From Flavobacteriales bacterium (GTDB lineage Bacteria; Bacteroidota; Bacteroidia; Flavobacteriales_D; Parvicellaceae): a stretch of DNA of 64,000 bases. Location: assembly GCA_020635565.1 (NCBI GenBank), contig JACJZN010000010.1, positions 30,659 to 94,658 on the forward strand, written 5' to 3'. The translations under genes and the position numbers were made by a program. Below the pieces are notes generated by a model. It was not told the origin of the DNA. It made no database searches and was given only the letters and a program-made list of their open reading frames with translations. Shown here one piece after another: positions 17,506 to 24,636 of the stretch; the stretch's first letter is position 1, and each line of letters opens with the position of its first letter.

Positions 17506-18009
17506 CTATTTTTTCTTGTGACTTTCGTATTTCTGTTTTTGTTCACTGGTAAATTTCATATCAACGGCCAGACCTCCAGTGGCCGGATCAACCTTCAACT
17601 TACCAATATAAAATCCTTTCTTTTTCAACTCCTTTCTTTTAGTTAACGATTTATTACTATCTAATTGAAAAGGAATATCCAAAGGAACAATCAAAGGACT
17701 GTCTTCTTCATAATAATTTTCTTTTGAATCGATTAAAATCCTTTTTGTAACATAACCTTTGAGAGAAACTTCCATAATGTATGTTTCCCCCATTAATAAA
17801 TCTACCGCTGCATATTTCCCATTATCACCCGTAAAAAACTCTTTGACAACTGAAGACCTATCTTCATTGTAAAAGACAATTTTTACTCCTTTTAACTTTG
17901 TACCATCAAAAGAGGTCACCCTACCTTCAATAGACATTTTTGGAGAATCTTCAGCAAAACCGATACTTTGAGAAAGAACCAGCACCAATAAGATCAATAG
18001 ATTTTTCAT
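17506..18009 (-). CDS. Short paralogue of the giant repeat protein's N-terminus
   Basis: The open frame starts at 18030, but ATG 18009 (MKNLLILLVLVLSQSIGFA) begins the signal peptide and the -7 box at 18028-18035 overlaps the longer version. The 167-residue protein has the same order as the first about 165 residues of the giant protein at 12248: 'MSIEGRVTSFDGTKLKGVKI', 'GDNGKYAAVDLLMGETYIM', 'PLDIPFQLD', then 'KLKVDPATGGLAVDMKFTSEQKQKYESHKKK'. It stops where the TPR repeats of its paralogue begin. It could be a free-standing domain or a remnant of duplication; the regular promoter and intact frame favour a real gene. Confidence 0.75.
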   Translation of the reverse strand: MKNLLILLVLVLSQSIGFAEDSPKMSIEGRVTSFDGTKLKGVKIVFYNEDRSSVVKEFFTGDNGKYAAVDLLMGETYIMEVSLKGYVTKRILIDSKENYYEEDSPLIVPLDIPFQLDSNKSLTKRKELKKKGFYIGKLKVDPATGGLAVDMKFTSEQKQKYESHKKK

Positions 18010-18027
18010 AATTTGTAAGTTTACGCT

Positions 18028-18035
18028 CAAATGTA
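18028..18035 (-). promoter_or_regulatory. -7 box TACATTTG for the gene at 18009
   Basis: Minus-strand TACATTTG matches TAnnTTTG and lies 19 bases upstream of ATG 18009. This supports the shorter start. Confidence 0.5.
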
Positions 18036-18042
18036 ATCATTT

Positions 18043-19164
18043 ATGCATAGTTTCTGGGAATATCAAGAATGGTTTAAAGAAGTTGATTTTGCAATCGTAG
18101 GAAGTGGAATTGTAGGTCTTCAATGTGGTCTCTCTCTTAGAAGGAAACATCCGAAAGCGAAGATCATCATTCTAGAAAGAGGATACCTACCATCTGGGGC
18201 CAGTAGTAAAAATGCGGGATTTGCATGTTTTGGGAGTCCTTCTGAAATTCTTGATGATCTGAGATCATCGTCACCAGAAGAAGTTGCCGAACTAGTTGAG
18301 CTTAGAACTAGAGGTTTGGAAATTCTTAAGAACACTTGCGGTGTGAATGAAATTGATTTTGAACAGTTAGGAAGTCATGAGGTATTTACAAACTCTGAAG
18401 AAGAATTATTCCATTCTTGCGCGGAAAAATTGGAGGACTTAAATACTCTGCTTCAACCTATTTTCAATCAAAGAATTTTCGAGATTTCTGATCATCGAAT
18501 TTCAACCTTCGGCTTTAGAAATGTTACACATCTGATTGAAAACAAACTTGAAGGTCAGATCAACACGGGAAAAATGATCCAACGGCTTATTCAACTTGCT
18601 AGACAGGCAAATATTGAGATCATTAACGGTGCGGAAGTTACTAATTTAGACGACTGGGGGCAATCTGTCACAATCGAACTTAATACTAATTATAATTTTG
18701 AATCAAAGAAGGTACTTATTGCGAACAATGGATTTGCAGCAAAACTTTTACCCGATTTAGATGTCAAACCTGCCAGGGCTCAGGTATTAGTAACATCTCC
18801 GATTTCCGACTTAAGACTAAAAGGAACATTCCATATGCTAGAGGGCTTTTACTACTTCAGAAACGTAGGCGATCGCGTATTGTTTGGAGGTGGAAGAAAT
18901 TTAGACTTTCTAGGAGAAACAACTACAGAACTATCCTTATCGGAATTGATTCAAAAAGACCTAGAAAAGAAATTAATCGAGATCATTTTACCAGACATCA
19001 ACTTCACAGTTGAGCATCGATGGGCAGGTGTTATGGGTGTAGGACATACAAAAAAACCTATTGTACAGGCAGTCAGTTCAAACATTATTTGTGGTGTTAG
19101 AATGGGAGGAATGGGAGTTGCTATAGGAAGTATTATTGGTGATCAAATGGCTAACCATATGTAG
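18043..19164 (+). CDS. FAD-dependent oxidoreductase of the DAO family
   Basis: A 373-residue flavoprotein with a Rossmann FAD-binding start ('FAIVGSGIVGLQCGLSL', GxGxxG at about residues 20-25, then 'IIILERG' and 'PSGASSKNAGFACFG'). The last motif is typical of glycine/D-amino-acid-oxidase-like (DAO) enzymes, where it contacts the flavin. The C-terminal part ('HRWAGVMGVGHTKKPIV', 'GVRMGGMGVAIGS') closes the FAD site. Substrate unknown; likely a small amine or amino acid. No signal peptide, so cytoplasmic. Its end overlaps the convergent membrane protein gene by 14 bases. Confidence 0.85.
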   Translation: MHSFWEYQEWFKEVDFAIVGSGIVGLQCGLSLRRKHPKAKIIILERGYLPSGASSKNAGFACFGSPSEILDDLRSSSPEEVAELVELRTRGLEILKNTCGVNEIDFEQLGSHEVFTNSEEELFHSCAEKLEDLNTLLQPIFNQRIFEISDHRISTFGFRNVTHLIENKLEGQINTGKMIQRLIQLARQANIEIINGAEVTNLDDWGQSVTIELNTNYNFESKKVLIANNGFAAKLLPDLDVKPARAQVLVTSPISDLRLKGTFHMLEGFYYFRNVGDRVLFGGGRNLDFLGETTTELSLSELIQKDLEKKLIEIILPDINFTVEHRWAGVMGVGHTKKPIVQAVSSNIICGVRMGGMGVAIGSIIGDQMANHM

Positions 19165-19771
19165 TCCAGTAAATAGACAACTGTTGTAGAAGATACAATA
19201 CCATCATAAATTGTATTAGGAGACCTACTCTCACATGATGGACACAGGTTGCCTCTTCTAAATAACGCCTAACATAAATGGTCGCACCGATCAAAATAGC
19301 GATCACAATAATAATTTGTACCAAACTGGAAGAAATCAACCACATCAACCATATCAAATTCTGCGAGCCAATAAACAGCCCTTTAGTATAGTTTTTTAGA
19401 TCTGATTTTAACCCCACCGTCCAAGACCAAATCGACCAAACAAGAAACGTGGCCAACATTAATAATCCAGAAAGGTTTGGATAATCATTGAGCGTAAGAT
19501 CTTTCAAGACCATCACGGGCAATAAAAGCAGAATAAAAGCCCCGATCCAATGATTAATCGATCGTAAAAACATAATTATTCCAGAAAACGGAATAAAAAT
19601 ATACACCATTGGAAGGGGCACCAAGAACTCACCTAGCTGAATCCAATAAACTAAACCATAGAAAAAATAGGCCAACCCAAGACCTCTGAGCATTCGCAGA
19701 TCAAAATCAATAGAATTTGTCTGTAATATCAGTGATGGCTGGTCGAGAATTTCTTCGGATTCATCTTTCAT
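19151..19771 (-). CDS. Multi-pass membrane protein, unknown function
   Basis: 206 residues with a short charged N-terminus and about six hydrophobic segments ('LGLAYFFYGLVYWIQL', 'PLPMVYIFIPFSGIIMFL', 'WIGAFILLLLPVMVL', 'GLLMLATFLVWSIWSW', 'IIIVIAILIGATIYV', 'LLIQFMMVLYLLQQLSIY'). No transporter or enzyme motif is visible. It overlaps the end of the FAD oxidoreductase gene by 14 bases and is transcribed toward it. No confident promoter box was found. Confidence 0.65.
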   Translation of the reverse strand: MKDESEEILDQPSLILQTNSIDFDLRMLRGLGLAYFFYGLVYWIQLGEFLVPLPMVYIFIPFSGIIMFLRSINHWIGAFILLLLPVMVLKDLTLNDYPNLSGLLMLATFLVWSIWSWTVGLKSDLKNYTKGLFIGSQNLIWLMWLISSSLVQIIIVIAILIGATIYVRRYLEEATCVHHVRVGLLIQFMMVLYLLQQLSIYWTTYG

Positions 19772-19927
19772 AGTTCATGAGTGACACGAATTCAATATCG
19801 CAAATTTGAACAAAATTATTGTGTTGATGTAACCTTTTTCGCATAACTAAGTTATATGGGTGTAACCTGTTTACGAAGCAAATGGTTTCACTTCGATTAT
19901 TATGACTGGTTATTTCTGTAAGGTGGG

Positions 19928-19956
19928 GAAAACCGATTCGAGATGAATCGGTTTTC
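19928..19956 (+). terminator. Orphan terminator-like hairpin in an intergenic region
   Basis: Perfect 12-bp inverted repeat GAAAACCGATTC / GAATCGGTTTTC with a 5-base loop. It lies between two divergently transcribed genes (19771 on minus, 20055 on plus), so it is not at the end of any known gene. The 283-base gap 19772-20054 holds this hairpin, a CGAAG/CTTCG mini-hairpin near 19875-19895 and the Crp/Fnr-like sites at 19970-20003. A short untranslated RNA ending here on the plus strand would explain it. Confidence 0.45.
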
Positions 19957-19969
19957 TTGTTTCTTAACC

Positions 19970-20003
19970 TGACAAAAATCATTTTTTTGCTTGACAACAT
20001 TCA
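19970..20003 (+). promoter_or_regulatory. Tandem Crp/Fnr-type operators before the operon at 20055
   Basis: TGACAAAAATCA (19970-19981) and TGACAACATTCA (19992-20003), both TGA-N6-TCA, with centres 22 bp apart. The weak -7 box TTTCTTTG (20027-20034) predicts a transcription start near 20037. The sites would then be centred at about -62 and -40, the usual places for Crp/Fnr activators. The first 12-mer is identical to the site before usp at 23703. Confidence 0.6.
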
Positions 20004-20054
20004 TTTTCTCGATGATAGAGATGCTCTTTCTTTGCCTCAGTAAATTATTTAACT

Positions 20055-20429
20055 ATGACCGCGAAGGAGCATTTGTTTTATGGGTTTGGACAAGTTGTCT
20101 ACTGTCTTTCGTTCTCTGATGGAAAAATTCAGGAAGAGGAGAAAAGAAAATTAGAGGCGATCGTTGACGAAATAGCTGGAAACAATATCGCTTCAGTCGT
20201 TCAAGTTACTCATATAATTTTCCAACTACTAGAAAAAGAACAGGTATTTACTGCTAAAGAGATGCTGAAGGAAGGAATTAAAAACATGAAACTAGGTGAT
20301 CATTACCTCTCAGATGACCTCAAATCGATGTTCCTAAAGATACTTCAGCAGATTGCTGAAGCATTCCCTCCTACCACTTCAGAAGAAATGGAAGTCGTAG
20401 CAGCATTTAAAGATGCATTTAATTACTAA
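20055..20429 (+). CDS. TerB-like helical protein
   Basis: 124 residues, all-helical, no signal peptide. 'FGQVVYCLSFSDGKIQEEEKRKLEAIVDEI' recalls the TerB/DjlA-like domain motif (A-x-A-D-G-x-I-x-x-x-E), an acidic bundle thought to bind divalent metal. It is the first gene of a compact operon with 20446 and 20729, and its promoter carries tandem Crp/Fnr-like sites matching those of usp and the cbb3 operon. I infer a role under low oxygen or envelope stress. The TerB assignment is tentative. Confidence 0.65.
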   Translation: MTAKEHLFYGFGQVVYCLSFSDGKIQEEEKRKLEAIVDEIAGNNIASVVQVTHIIFQLLEKEQVFTAKEMLKEGIKNMKLGDHYLSDDLKSMFLKILQQIAEAFPPTTSEEMEVVAAFKDAFNY

Positions 20430-20445
20430 TTAATACCTATAAACT

Positions 20446-20727
20446 ATGAGCACACAAGAAACTACACAGGAAACAGGAATTTTCAAGTACGCAGAAGAAA
20501 ATAGATTTGGAGTTATATCACTTTTATTGATCTTCATTGGATGCGTTGGTGGATTTACATTGAGTATGGGTGGATTGCACAGCGATGCAATTTTAATCGG
20601 ACTTATTGTAACTACCATGGGTACTTTATCCTTAATGCTTGCAGTACAACCTATGCGATACGTTATTTATGCTGCGATAGCAGCTCTCGCAGTAAACATA
20701 TTATCACTAATCAGTTTAGCATTTTAA
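20446..20727 (+). CDS. Small membrane protein, three predicted helices
   Basis: 93 residues with a soluble N-terminus (MSTQETTQETGIFKYAEENR) and three hydrophobic segments ('FGVISLLLIFIGCVGGFTLSM', 'AILIGLIVTTMGTLSLMLAV', 'YVIYAAIAALAVNILSLISL'). No family is recognised. It sits 16 bases after the TerB-like gene and 1 base before the gene at 20729, so all three should be translated from one mRNA. It may anchor the two soluble neighbours at the inner membrane. Confidence 0.7.
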   Translation: MSTQETTQETGIFKYAEENRFGVISLLLIFIGCVGGFTLSMGGLHSDAILIGLIVTTMGTLSLMLAVQPMRYVIYAAIAALAVNILSLISLAF

Positions 20728-20728
20728 C

Positions 20729-21091
20729 ATGGCATTTTTACACATAGATAAAAAAACTACTCTTTCTGACCTCCAGGGATGGTTCTCAGAAAGCTTTCCA
20801 AATCTGAAGATTGAATTCTACGATCACTCTCATGATAAAGGAGAGGGAAATACACCTTCTGAACTTCTTAAAGAACTAACTGGGTTGGTTTCACCAAATG
20901 GCAATCCAGAAGTTGAATTAACAATATTTGATGACTACTCCACGAATTTAGTAGAGCATATATTCAGAACAAAATTACATTTGAATGTGCAGGTTTTCAG
21001 AAAGAATGGGAACAAATGGATCCAAACGATTACAACTGATAACTGGACTTTGAAAGAACAGATGGACAGGGCTAAATTCCATATGGAATAA
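20729..21091 (+). CDS. Small cytoplasmic protein of unknown function
   Basis: 120 residues without signal peptide or membrane segment. Mixed alpha/beta: 'TLSDLQGWFSESFPNLKIEF' ... 'PEVELTIFDDYSTNLVEHIF' ... 'LNVQVFRKNGNKWIQT' ... 'WTLKEQMDRAKFHME'. The last part suggests a small two-layer fold. No known family is recognised. It starts 1 base after the previous gene, and its stop (21091) directly abuts the stop of the convergent regulator gene (21092). Predicted member of the Crp/Fnr-like regulon. Confidence 0.7.
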   Translation: MAFLHIDKKTTLSDLQGWFSESFPNLKIEFYDHSHDKGEGNTPSELLKELTGLVSPNGNPEVELTIFDDYSTNLVEHIFRTKLHLNVQVFRKNGNKWIQTITTDNWTLKEQMDRAKFHME

Positions 21092-22126
21092 TTAGAACCT
21101 TAAGTTTCTAAGCCCTACACTATCCTGAATGAAAATCTCATTCTTTTTAATACTTATCAATCCTTCCTTTTTAAAATCAGAGAGCGTCCTTATGACGCTT
21201 TCTGCACTTGTACCTACCATTGCAGCAAGATCCTCGCGTTGCACCTTAAACACAGCATTCTTATCGCTCTTCTTGTACACATCTTCCAACACGCATAAGG
21301 CTGTAGCTACTCGCATTCTCACACTATCGTAAGCCATAGATATCAGTCGATCCTCACGTTCTTTCAGTTCTTCTGCAAAGATCTGAATAAGTGAACCTGC
21401 ATCTACCACCTGACCTTGGATATATTGATGAACATCATCCTTATGGATCTTGATCAACTCTGTATCTTCCAGACAACTAACACTTTCCGAATATTCTCCT
21501 CCTTTCAATATATCCCACATTCCAATCACGTCATTTTCTTTGAAAATATCAAAGATCAATTCTTTCCCATCCTCGTTTATTCGATAGGTCTTCACTTTAC
21601 CTGAAACGATATAATAAGAGAACGAGGCATAATCAGATTCGCGATAGATGATATCTCTTTTTTCAAAACGAACCTTCTTTTTGTCCTTAATTACCTGATC
21701 AACAAAATCCTGAATACTCTTGGGATCTAAACTTTCTGCTCCTGACTTAATTTTCTTACTCGCCTTATCCAATCTTATCTTAATAGAATTTATCAAATCC
21801 ACCTCTTCGAAAGGCTTGGTGAGATAATCATCAGCTCCTAATCCCATTCCTTTACGAAAATCTGACCTATCTGCTTTAGCAGTTAAGAATATAAATGGAA
21901 TATCCTTTAACTTCTCATTATCAGCCATCAATTGTTTCACTCCATAGCCATCTAATTCTGGCATCATTACATCACAAATAATCACATCTGGTTCATGATC
22001 GATAGCCTTTCGAATACCTACCTTACCATTTTCAGCAGTCTCTACAGAATAACCTGCAAGCATCAACAATTCAGCTGTATTCTCTCTAATCTCGTTATTA
22101 TCTTCTATTATTAATATCTTACTCAT
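21092..22126 (-). CDS. Response regulator fused to a Crp/Fnr-type DNA-binding protein
   Basis: 344 residues. Receiver domain 1-120 with acid pocket E8/D9, phospho-acceptor D52 (VIICDVMMPELDG), T82 and K104. A cyclic-nucleotide-binding-like beta-roll follows at about 150-240 ('IIYRESDYASFSYYIVSGKVKTY'), then a dimer helix (245-275) and a Crp winged helix ('QREDLAAMVGTSAESVIRTL'). In the recognition helix E309 and R313 align with the Glu and Arg that read the TGA core in CRP and FNR. No N-terminal Cys cluster is present, so oxygen is not sensed by an Fe-S centre as in FNR. It is 10 bases downstream of the kinase gene and flanked by TGA-N6-TCA promoters. Control by phosphorylation is inferred. 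Confidence 0.85.
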   Translation of the reverse strand: MSKILIIEDNNEIRENTAELLMLAGYSVETAENGKVGIRKAIDHEPDVIICDVMMPELDGYGVKQLMADNEKLKDIPFIFLTAKADRSDFRKGMGLGADDYLTKPFEEVDLINSIKIRLDKASKKIKSGAESLDPKSIQDFVDQVIKDKKKVRFEKRDIIYRESDYASFSYYIVSGKVKTYRINEDGKELIFDIFKENDVIGMWDILKGGEYSESVSCLEDTELIKIHKDDVHQYIQGQVVDAGSLIQIFAEELKEREDRLISMAYDSVRMRVATALCVLEDVYKKSDKNAVFKVQREDLAAMVGTSAESVIRTLSDFKKEGLISIKKNEIFIQDSVGLRNLRF

Positions 22127-22136
22127 TCTTAATCAG

Positions 22137-23678
22137 TTATTCATTAGTAGGTATTTCAATATAAAAGGTAGTTCCTTTATCCAATTCGCTTTCAAAACTT
22201 ATTTTTCCTCCCAGAAGTTCAGTGTATTTCTTTACGATATTCAAACCAAGACCAGTACCCTGAATATTCGAAACATTCTCTGCTCTATGGAACCTTTCAA
22301 ACAAATGCTTTTGATCTTTGTCTGGAATTCCAATACCATTATCTGCAACACTGAGAAATAATGTTCCATTAGAAATTTCAAAATCAACATTTACTACTCC
22401 TTCATTGCCACTATACTTCAATCCATTCGAAAGCAAATTAAGCAATACATTCTTAAGGATTTTTGCATCAGAATAAATAACACAAGGCTTCTCTCCTTTA
22501 ATAAATTCTATTCTTTGATTATTCTTGCGATGTGACTCCAACTCTTCTACTGCATACTGAACCAACTCACACATATTCAGTTTCTCGTGGCTTACTTCCA
22601 CTTTATTTTCGTTTAATTTTTCAAATGATAGAAAATCGTTTAGAATATCCGTAAGGTTTCCTACAGAAGATTTAATCCTTGATGTGTGTTTCAGTCGATT
22701 CTCTTGTTGCTCAGTTTTATCGTATTTCTCAATCAAACTTGAAGATGAAAGTATTGCACTTAAAGGCGTTCTAAATTCATGAGATGCCATGGAAACAAAT
22801 CTTGATTTCATTTCACCTAGCTCCTTTTCTTTTTGCAAAGCTTTTGCCTGCTCAATTTCGATAAGCTTTTGTTTCGTAACATTTCTCTCCACTACCAGAT
22901 ACCTTTTTCTCTGTCGAGAACTAGATGGAATACTCACGAAATGAACTTCGTAATATTGGTCAGCATTCTCTATAAAACAGATTTGACTTTCTCCATTTAC
23001 AACCCGTTTGAAAGCATTTTCGAGGATAAGCTTGGTTTGATCATTGAATCGATCCAAGTAGATTTTCCCTTTCAATTCTGACTTTTTCAACCCCTGCTTT
23101 TCTAAGCCCATTCCGTCAACGAAAATGCAAACCATATTTTGGTCAACAACATTAATCACCCCATCCGGAAAATTACTTGCAATAGATTGATACAACACCT
23201 GACTTTCCTCCAACGCTCTTGTTCTTTTTACAACCAACGTCTCAAGTTCTTCGTTCAGTTTTTCCAGATTGTCCTGAGCTTTCTTAAGCTCAAGTTCCAT
23301 TTCCACACGTTTAGTAATATCAGTAACTAGTCCCATCACATATCGGGAATCATTCATTTGAAAATAATTCAAACTTACTTCTATAGGGAACACCACACCA
23401 TCTTTTCTCTCTCCTTCCAGGTACATCCCTGTTTTTCCCATTGGACGGGAATGGGGATTATCCATATATTGATCGCGATACCCAACATGACTTGAACGTT
23501 TTGGCATTGGAACCAGTTTCTCGATCCTTTGACCTATCAATTCTTCTTTTTGATAACCAAACAATTCTAACAACCTCTTATTCACCAGAATTATTTCGGA
23601 ACTACTATCAACAACGACAAGCCCCTCTGAGGCGGAGTTAAAAGCAATCTCAAACAATTCGTTCATACTGGAATACAT
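22137..23678 (-). CDS. PAS-PAS sensor histidine kinase
   Basis: 513 residues, no membrane segment, so cytoplasmic. First PAS at about 5-125 ('FNSASEGLVVVDSSSEIILVN', 'ELFGYQKEELIGQ', 'ERKDGVVFPIEVSLNYF'), a coiled coil (125-160), and a second, more diverged PAS (about 160-270). HisKA carries phospho-His300 ('SMASHEFRTPLSAIL'). HATPase_c has an N box (LLNLLSNGLKYS), G1 (VADNGIGIPD) and G2 (GTGLGLNIV). The first PAS resembles the FixL region, with a His76 near the haem-His position, but spacing differs and many non-haem PAS domains share this pattern, so haem binding is unproven. It is co-transcribed with the receiver-Crp regulator. Confidence 0.88.
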   Translation of the reverse strand: MYSSMNELFEIAFNSASEGLVVVDSSSEIILVNKRLLELFGYQKEELIGQRIEKLVPMPKRSSHVGYRDQYMDNPHSRPMGKTGMYLEGERKDGVVFPIEVSLNYFQMNDSRYVMGLVTDITKRVEMELELKKAQDNLEKLNEELETLVVKRTRALEESQVLYQSIASNFPDGVINVVDQNMVCIFVDGMGLEKQGLKKSELKGKIYLDRFNDQTKLILENAFKRVVNGESQICFIENADQYYEVHFVSIPSSSRQRKRYLVVERNVTKQKLIEIEQAKALQKEKELGEMKSRFVSMASHEFRTPLSAILSSSSLIEKYDKTEQQENRLKHTSRIKSSVGNLTDILNDFLSFEKLNENKVEVSHEKLNMCELVQYAVEELESHRKNNQRIEFIKGEKPCVIYSDAKILKNVLLNLLSNGLKYSGNEGVVNVDFEISNGTLFLSVADNGIGIPDKDQKHLFERFHRAENVSNIQGTGLGLNIVKKYTELLGGKISFESELDKGTTFYIEIPTNE

Positions 23679-23694
23679 AGGCTATAGTGTCTCA

Positions 23695-23702
23695 CAAATA
23701 TA
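23695..23702 (-). promoter_or_regulatory. -7 box TATATTTG for the kinase-regulator operon
   Basis: Minus-strand TATATTTG matches TAnnTTTG, 17 bases upstream of ATG 23678. The Crp/Fnr-like dyad at 23703-23714 directly abuts it on the -33 side, where a bound regulator would block RNA polymerase. Confidence 0.5.
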
Positions 23703-23735
23703 TGACAAAAATCACATTTCTTAATGACATAATCA
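23703..23735 (+). promoter_or_regulatory. Tandem Crp/Fnr-type operators before usp
   Basis: TGACAAAAATCA (23703-23714) is a perfect TGA-N6-TCA dyad, identical to the one at 19970. TGACATAATCA (23725-23735) is an imperfect copy with one base less in the spacer. Centres lie about 62 and 40 bases before the start of transcription predicted from the -7 box at 23760-23767. Confidence 0.55.
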
Positions 23736-23759
23736 AAGTAGACTTTAACAAGTTATTTA

Positions 23760-23767
23760 TATTTTTG
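23760..23767 (+). promoter_or_regulatory. -7 box TATTTTTG for usp
   Basis: Exact TAnnTTTG match, 20 bases before ATG 23788. Confidence 0.5.
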
Positions 23768-23787
23768 AAGAGTAAAAACTAAAAAAC

Positions 23788-24576
23788 ATGAAGAACATAC
23801 TTGTACCTACAGACTTTTCAAGCGCAGCAGATATTGCACTTAGATATGCTCTTAAACTGGCAGATCGTTTCAGTGCTAAACTTTTCGTACTAAATAGTTA
23901 TGAAGTTCCCCATAGTGGCGCCACCATGATGGTGAGCATCAACGACCTACTTCAGGAAGAATCTGTTAAGGGATTGGAAAGACTTAAAGATCGAGTAGGT
24001 GAAGATTATCCCGGAATAGATATTCAAACTATCAGTATGATGGGAGGAATTGATGTTTGTGTTCAAAAAGCGATTGATGAGTTCAATCTAGATCTTGTAG
24101 TAATGGGAACCACTGGAGCATCTGGAATAGAGGGAAAATTATTTGGGAGTAACACTGCGAGCATGATTCGCAATATTACTGCACCATTGGTGGTTCTTCC
24201 TCATGATGCAGAGATCAATGACCCATGCAAAATAGCTGTATCTACTGATTTCAAATTCAGTATTGATGATGAGATCTACAATCCAGCGAGAGAGTTTGCA
24301 TTGAACTTCAGTTCAAACATTAGCTTCATTAACGTCACAACTGAATATAAAGAGGAAGAACTAGATGCTATGGAGAAGAAATTCGGTATGGACGTAGACT
24401 TTGTTTATAATGAAAATATAGAGGAAGGAATCAAAGAATATCTTGCGGACAAAAAAGTAGATTTATTGGTAGTTGTTGCTGAAAAACACAATATCTTCCA
24501 TAGTATTTTCAAACCTTCACATAGTAAAATGATGGCAAGAGAATTGAATATTCCTATGATGATTCTTGCTCAATAA
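23788..24576 (+). CDS. Universal stress protein with two Usp domains
   Basis: 262 residues. Domain 1 (about 1-140) begins 'MKNILVPTDFSSAADIALRYAL' and has the ATP-binding loop 'GTTGASGIEGKLFGSNTASM'. Domain 2 (about 145-262) begins with the strand 'KIAVSTDFKF' and ends 'HSKMMARELNIPMMIL' but lacks the G-rich ATP loop, so only one site should bind nucleotide. UspA proteins are often induced by low oxygen and stasis. The gene lies between the kinase operon and ccoI, has tandem Crp/Fnr-like sites and a strong terminator, and is probably a regulon member. Confidence 0.92.
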   Translation: MKNILVPTDFSSAADIALRYALKLADRFSAKLFVLNSYEVPHSGATMMVSINDLLQEESVKGLERLKDRVGEDYPGIDIQTISMMGGIDVCVQKAIDEFNLDLVVMGTTGASGIEGKLFGSNTASMIRNITAPLVVLPHDAEINDPCKIAVSTDFKFSIDDEIYNPAREFALNFSSNISFINVTTEYKEEELDAMEKKFGMDVDFVYNENIEEGIKEYLADKKVDLLVVVAEKHNIFHSIFKPSHSKMMARELNIPMMILAQ

Positions 24577-24597
24577 AATGATTTGCACATAAATATT

Positions 24598-24628
24598 GAA
24601 GGAGTGCCTTAGCGCTCCTTCTTTTTTT
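24598..24628 (+). terminator. Terminator between usp and ccoI
   Basis: 10-bp stem GAAGGAGTGC / GCGCTCCTTC (one G-U pair), tetraloop CTTA and seven T. It ends 9 bases before the ccoI ATG, so ccoI needs readthrough or a promoter inside this short gap. Confidence 0.85.
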
Positions 24629-24636
24629 ACATCAGA

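Noticed and set aside
19761..20000. 79-residue open frame on the minus strand upstream of the membrane protein gene
   Set aside because: Covers the intergenic hairpin and the Crp/Fnr-like sites, has no signal, motif or promoter, and its composition looks like untranslated DNA.
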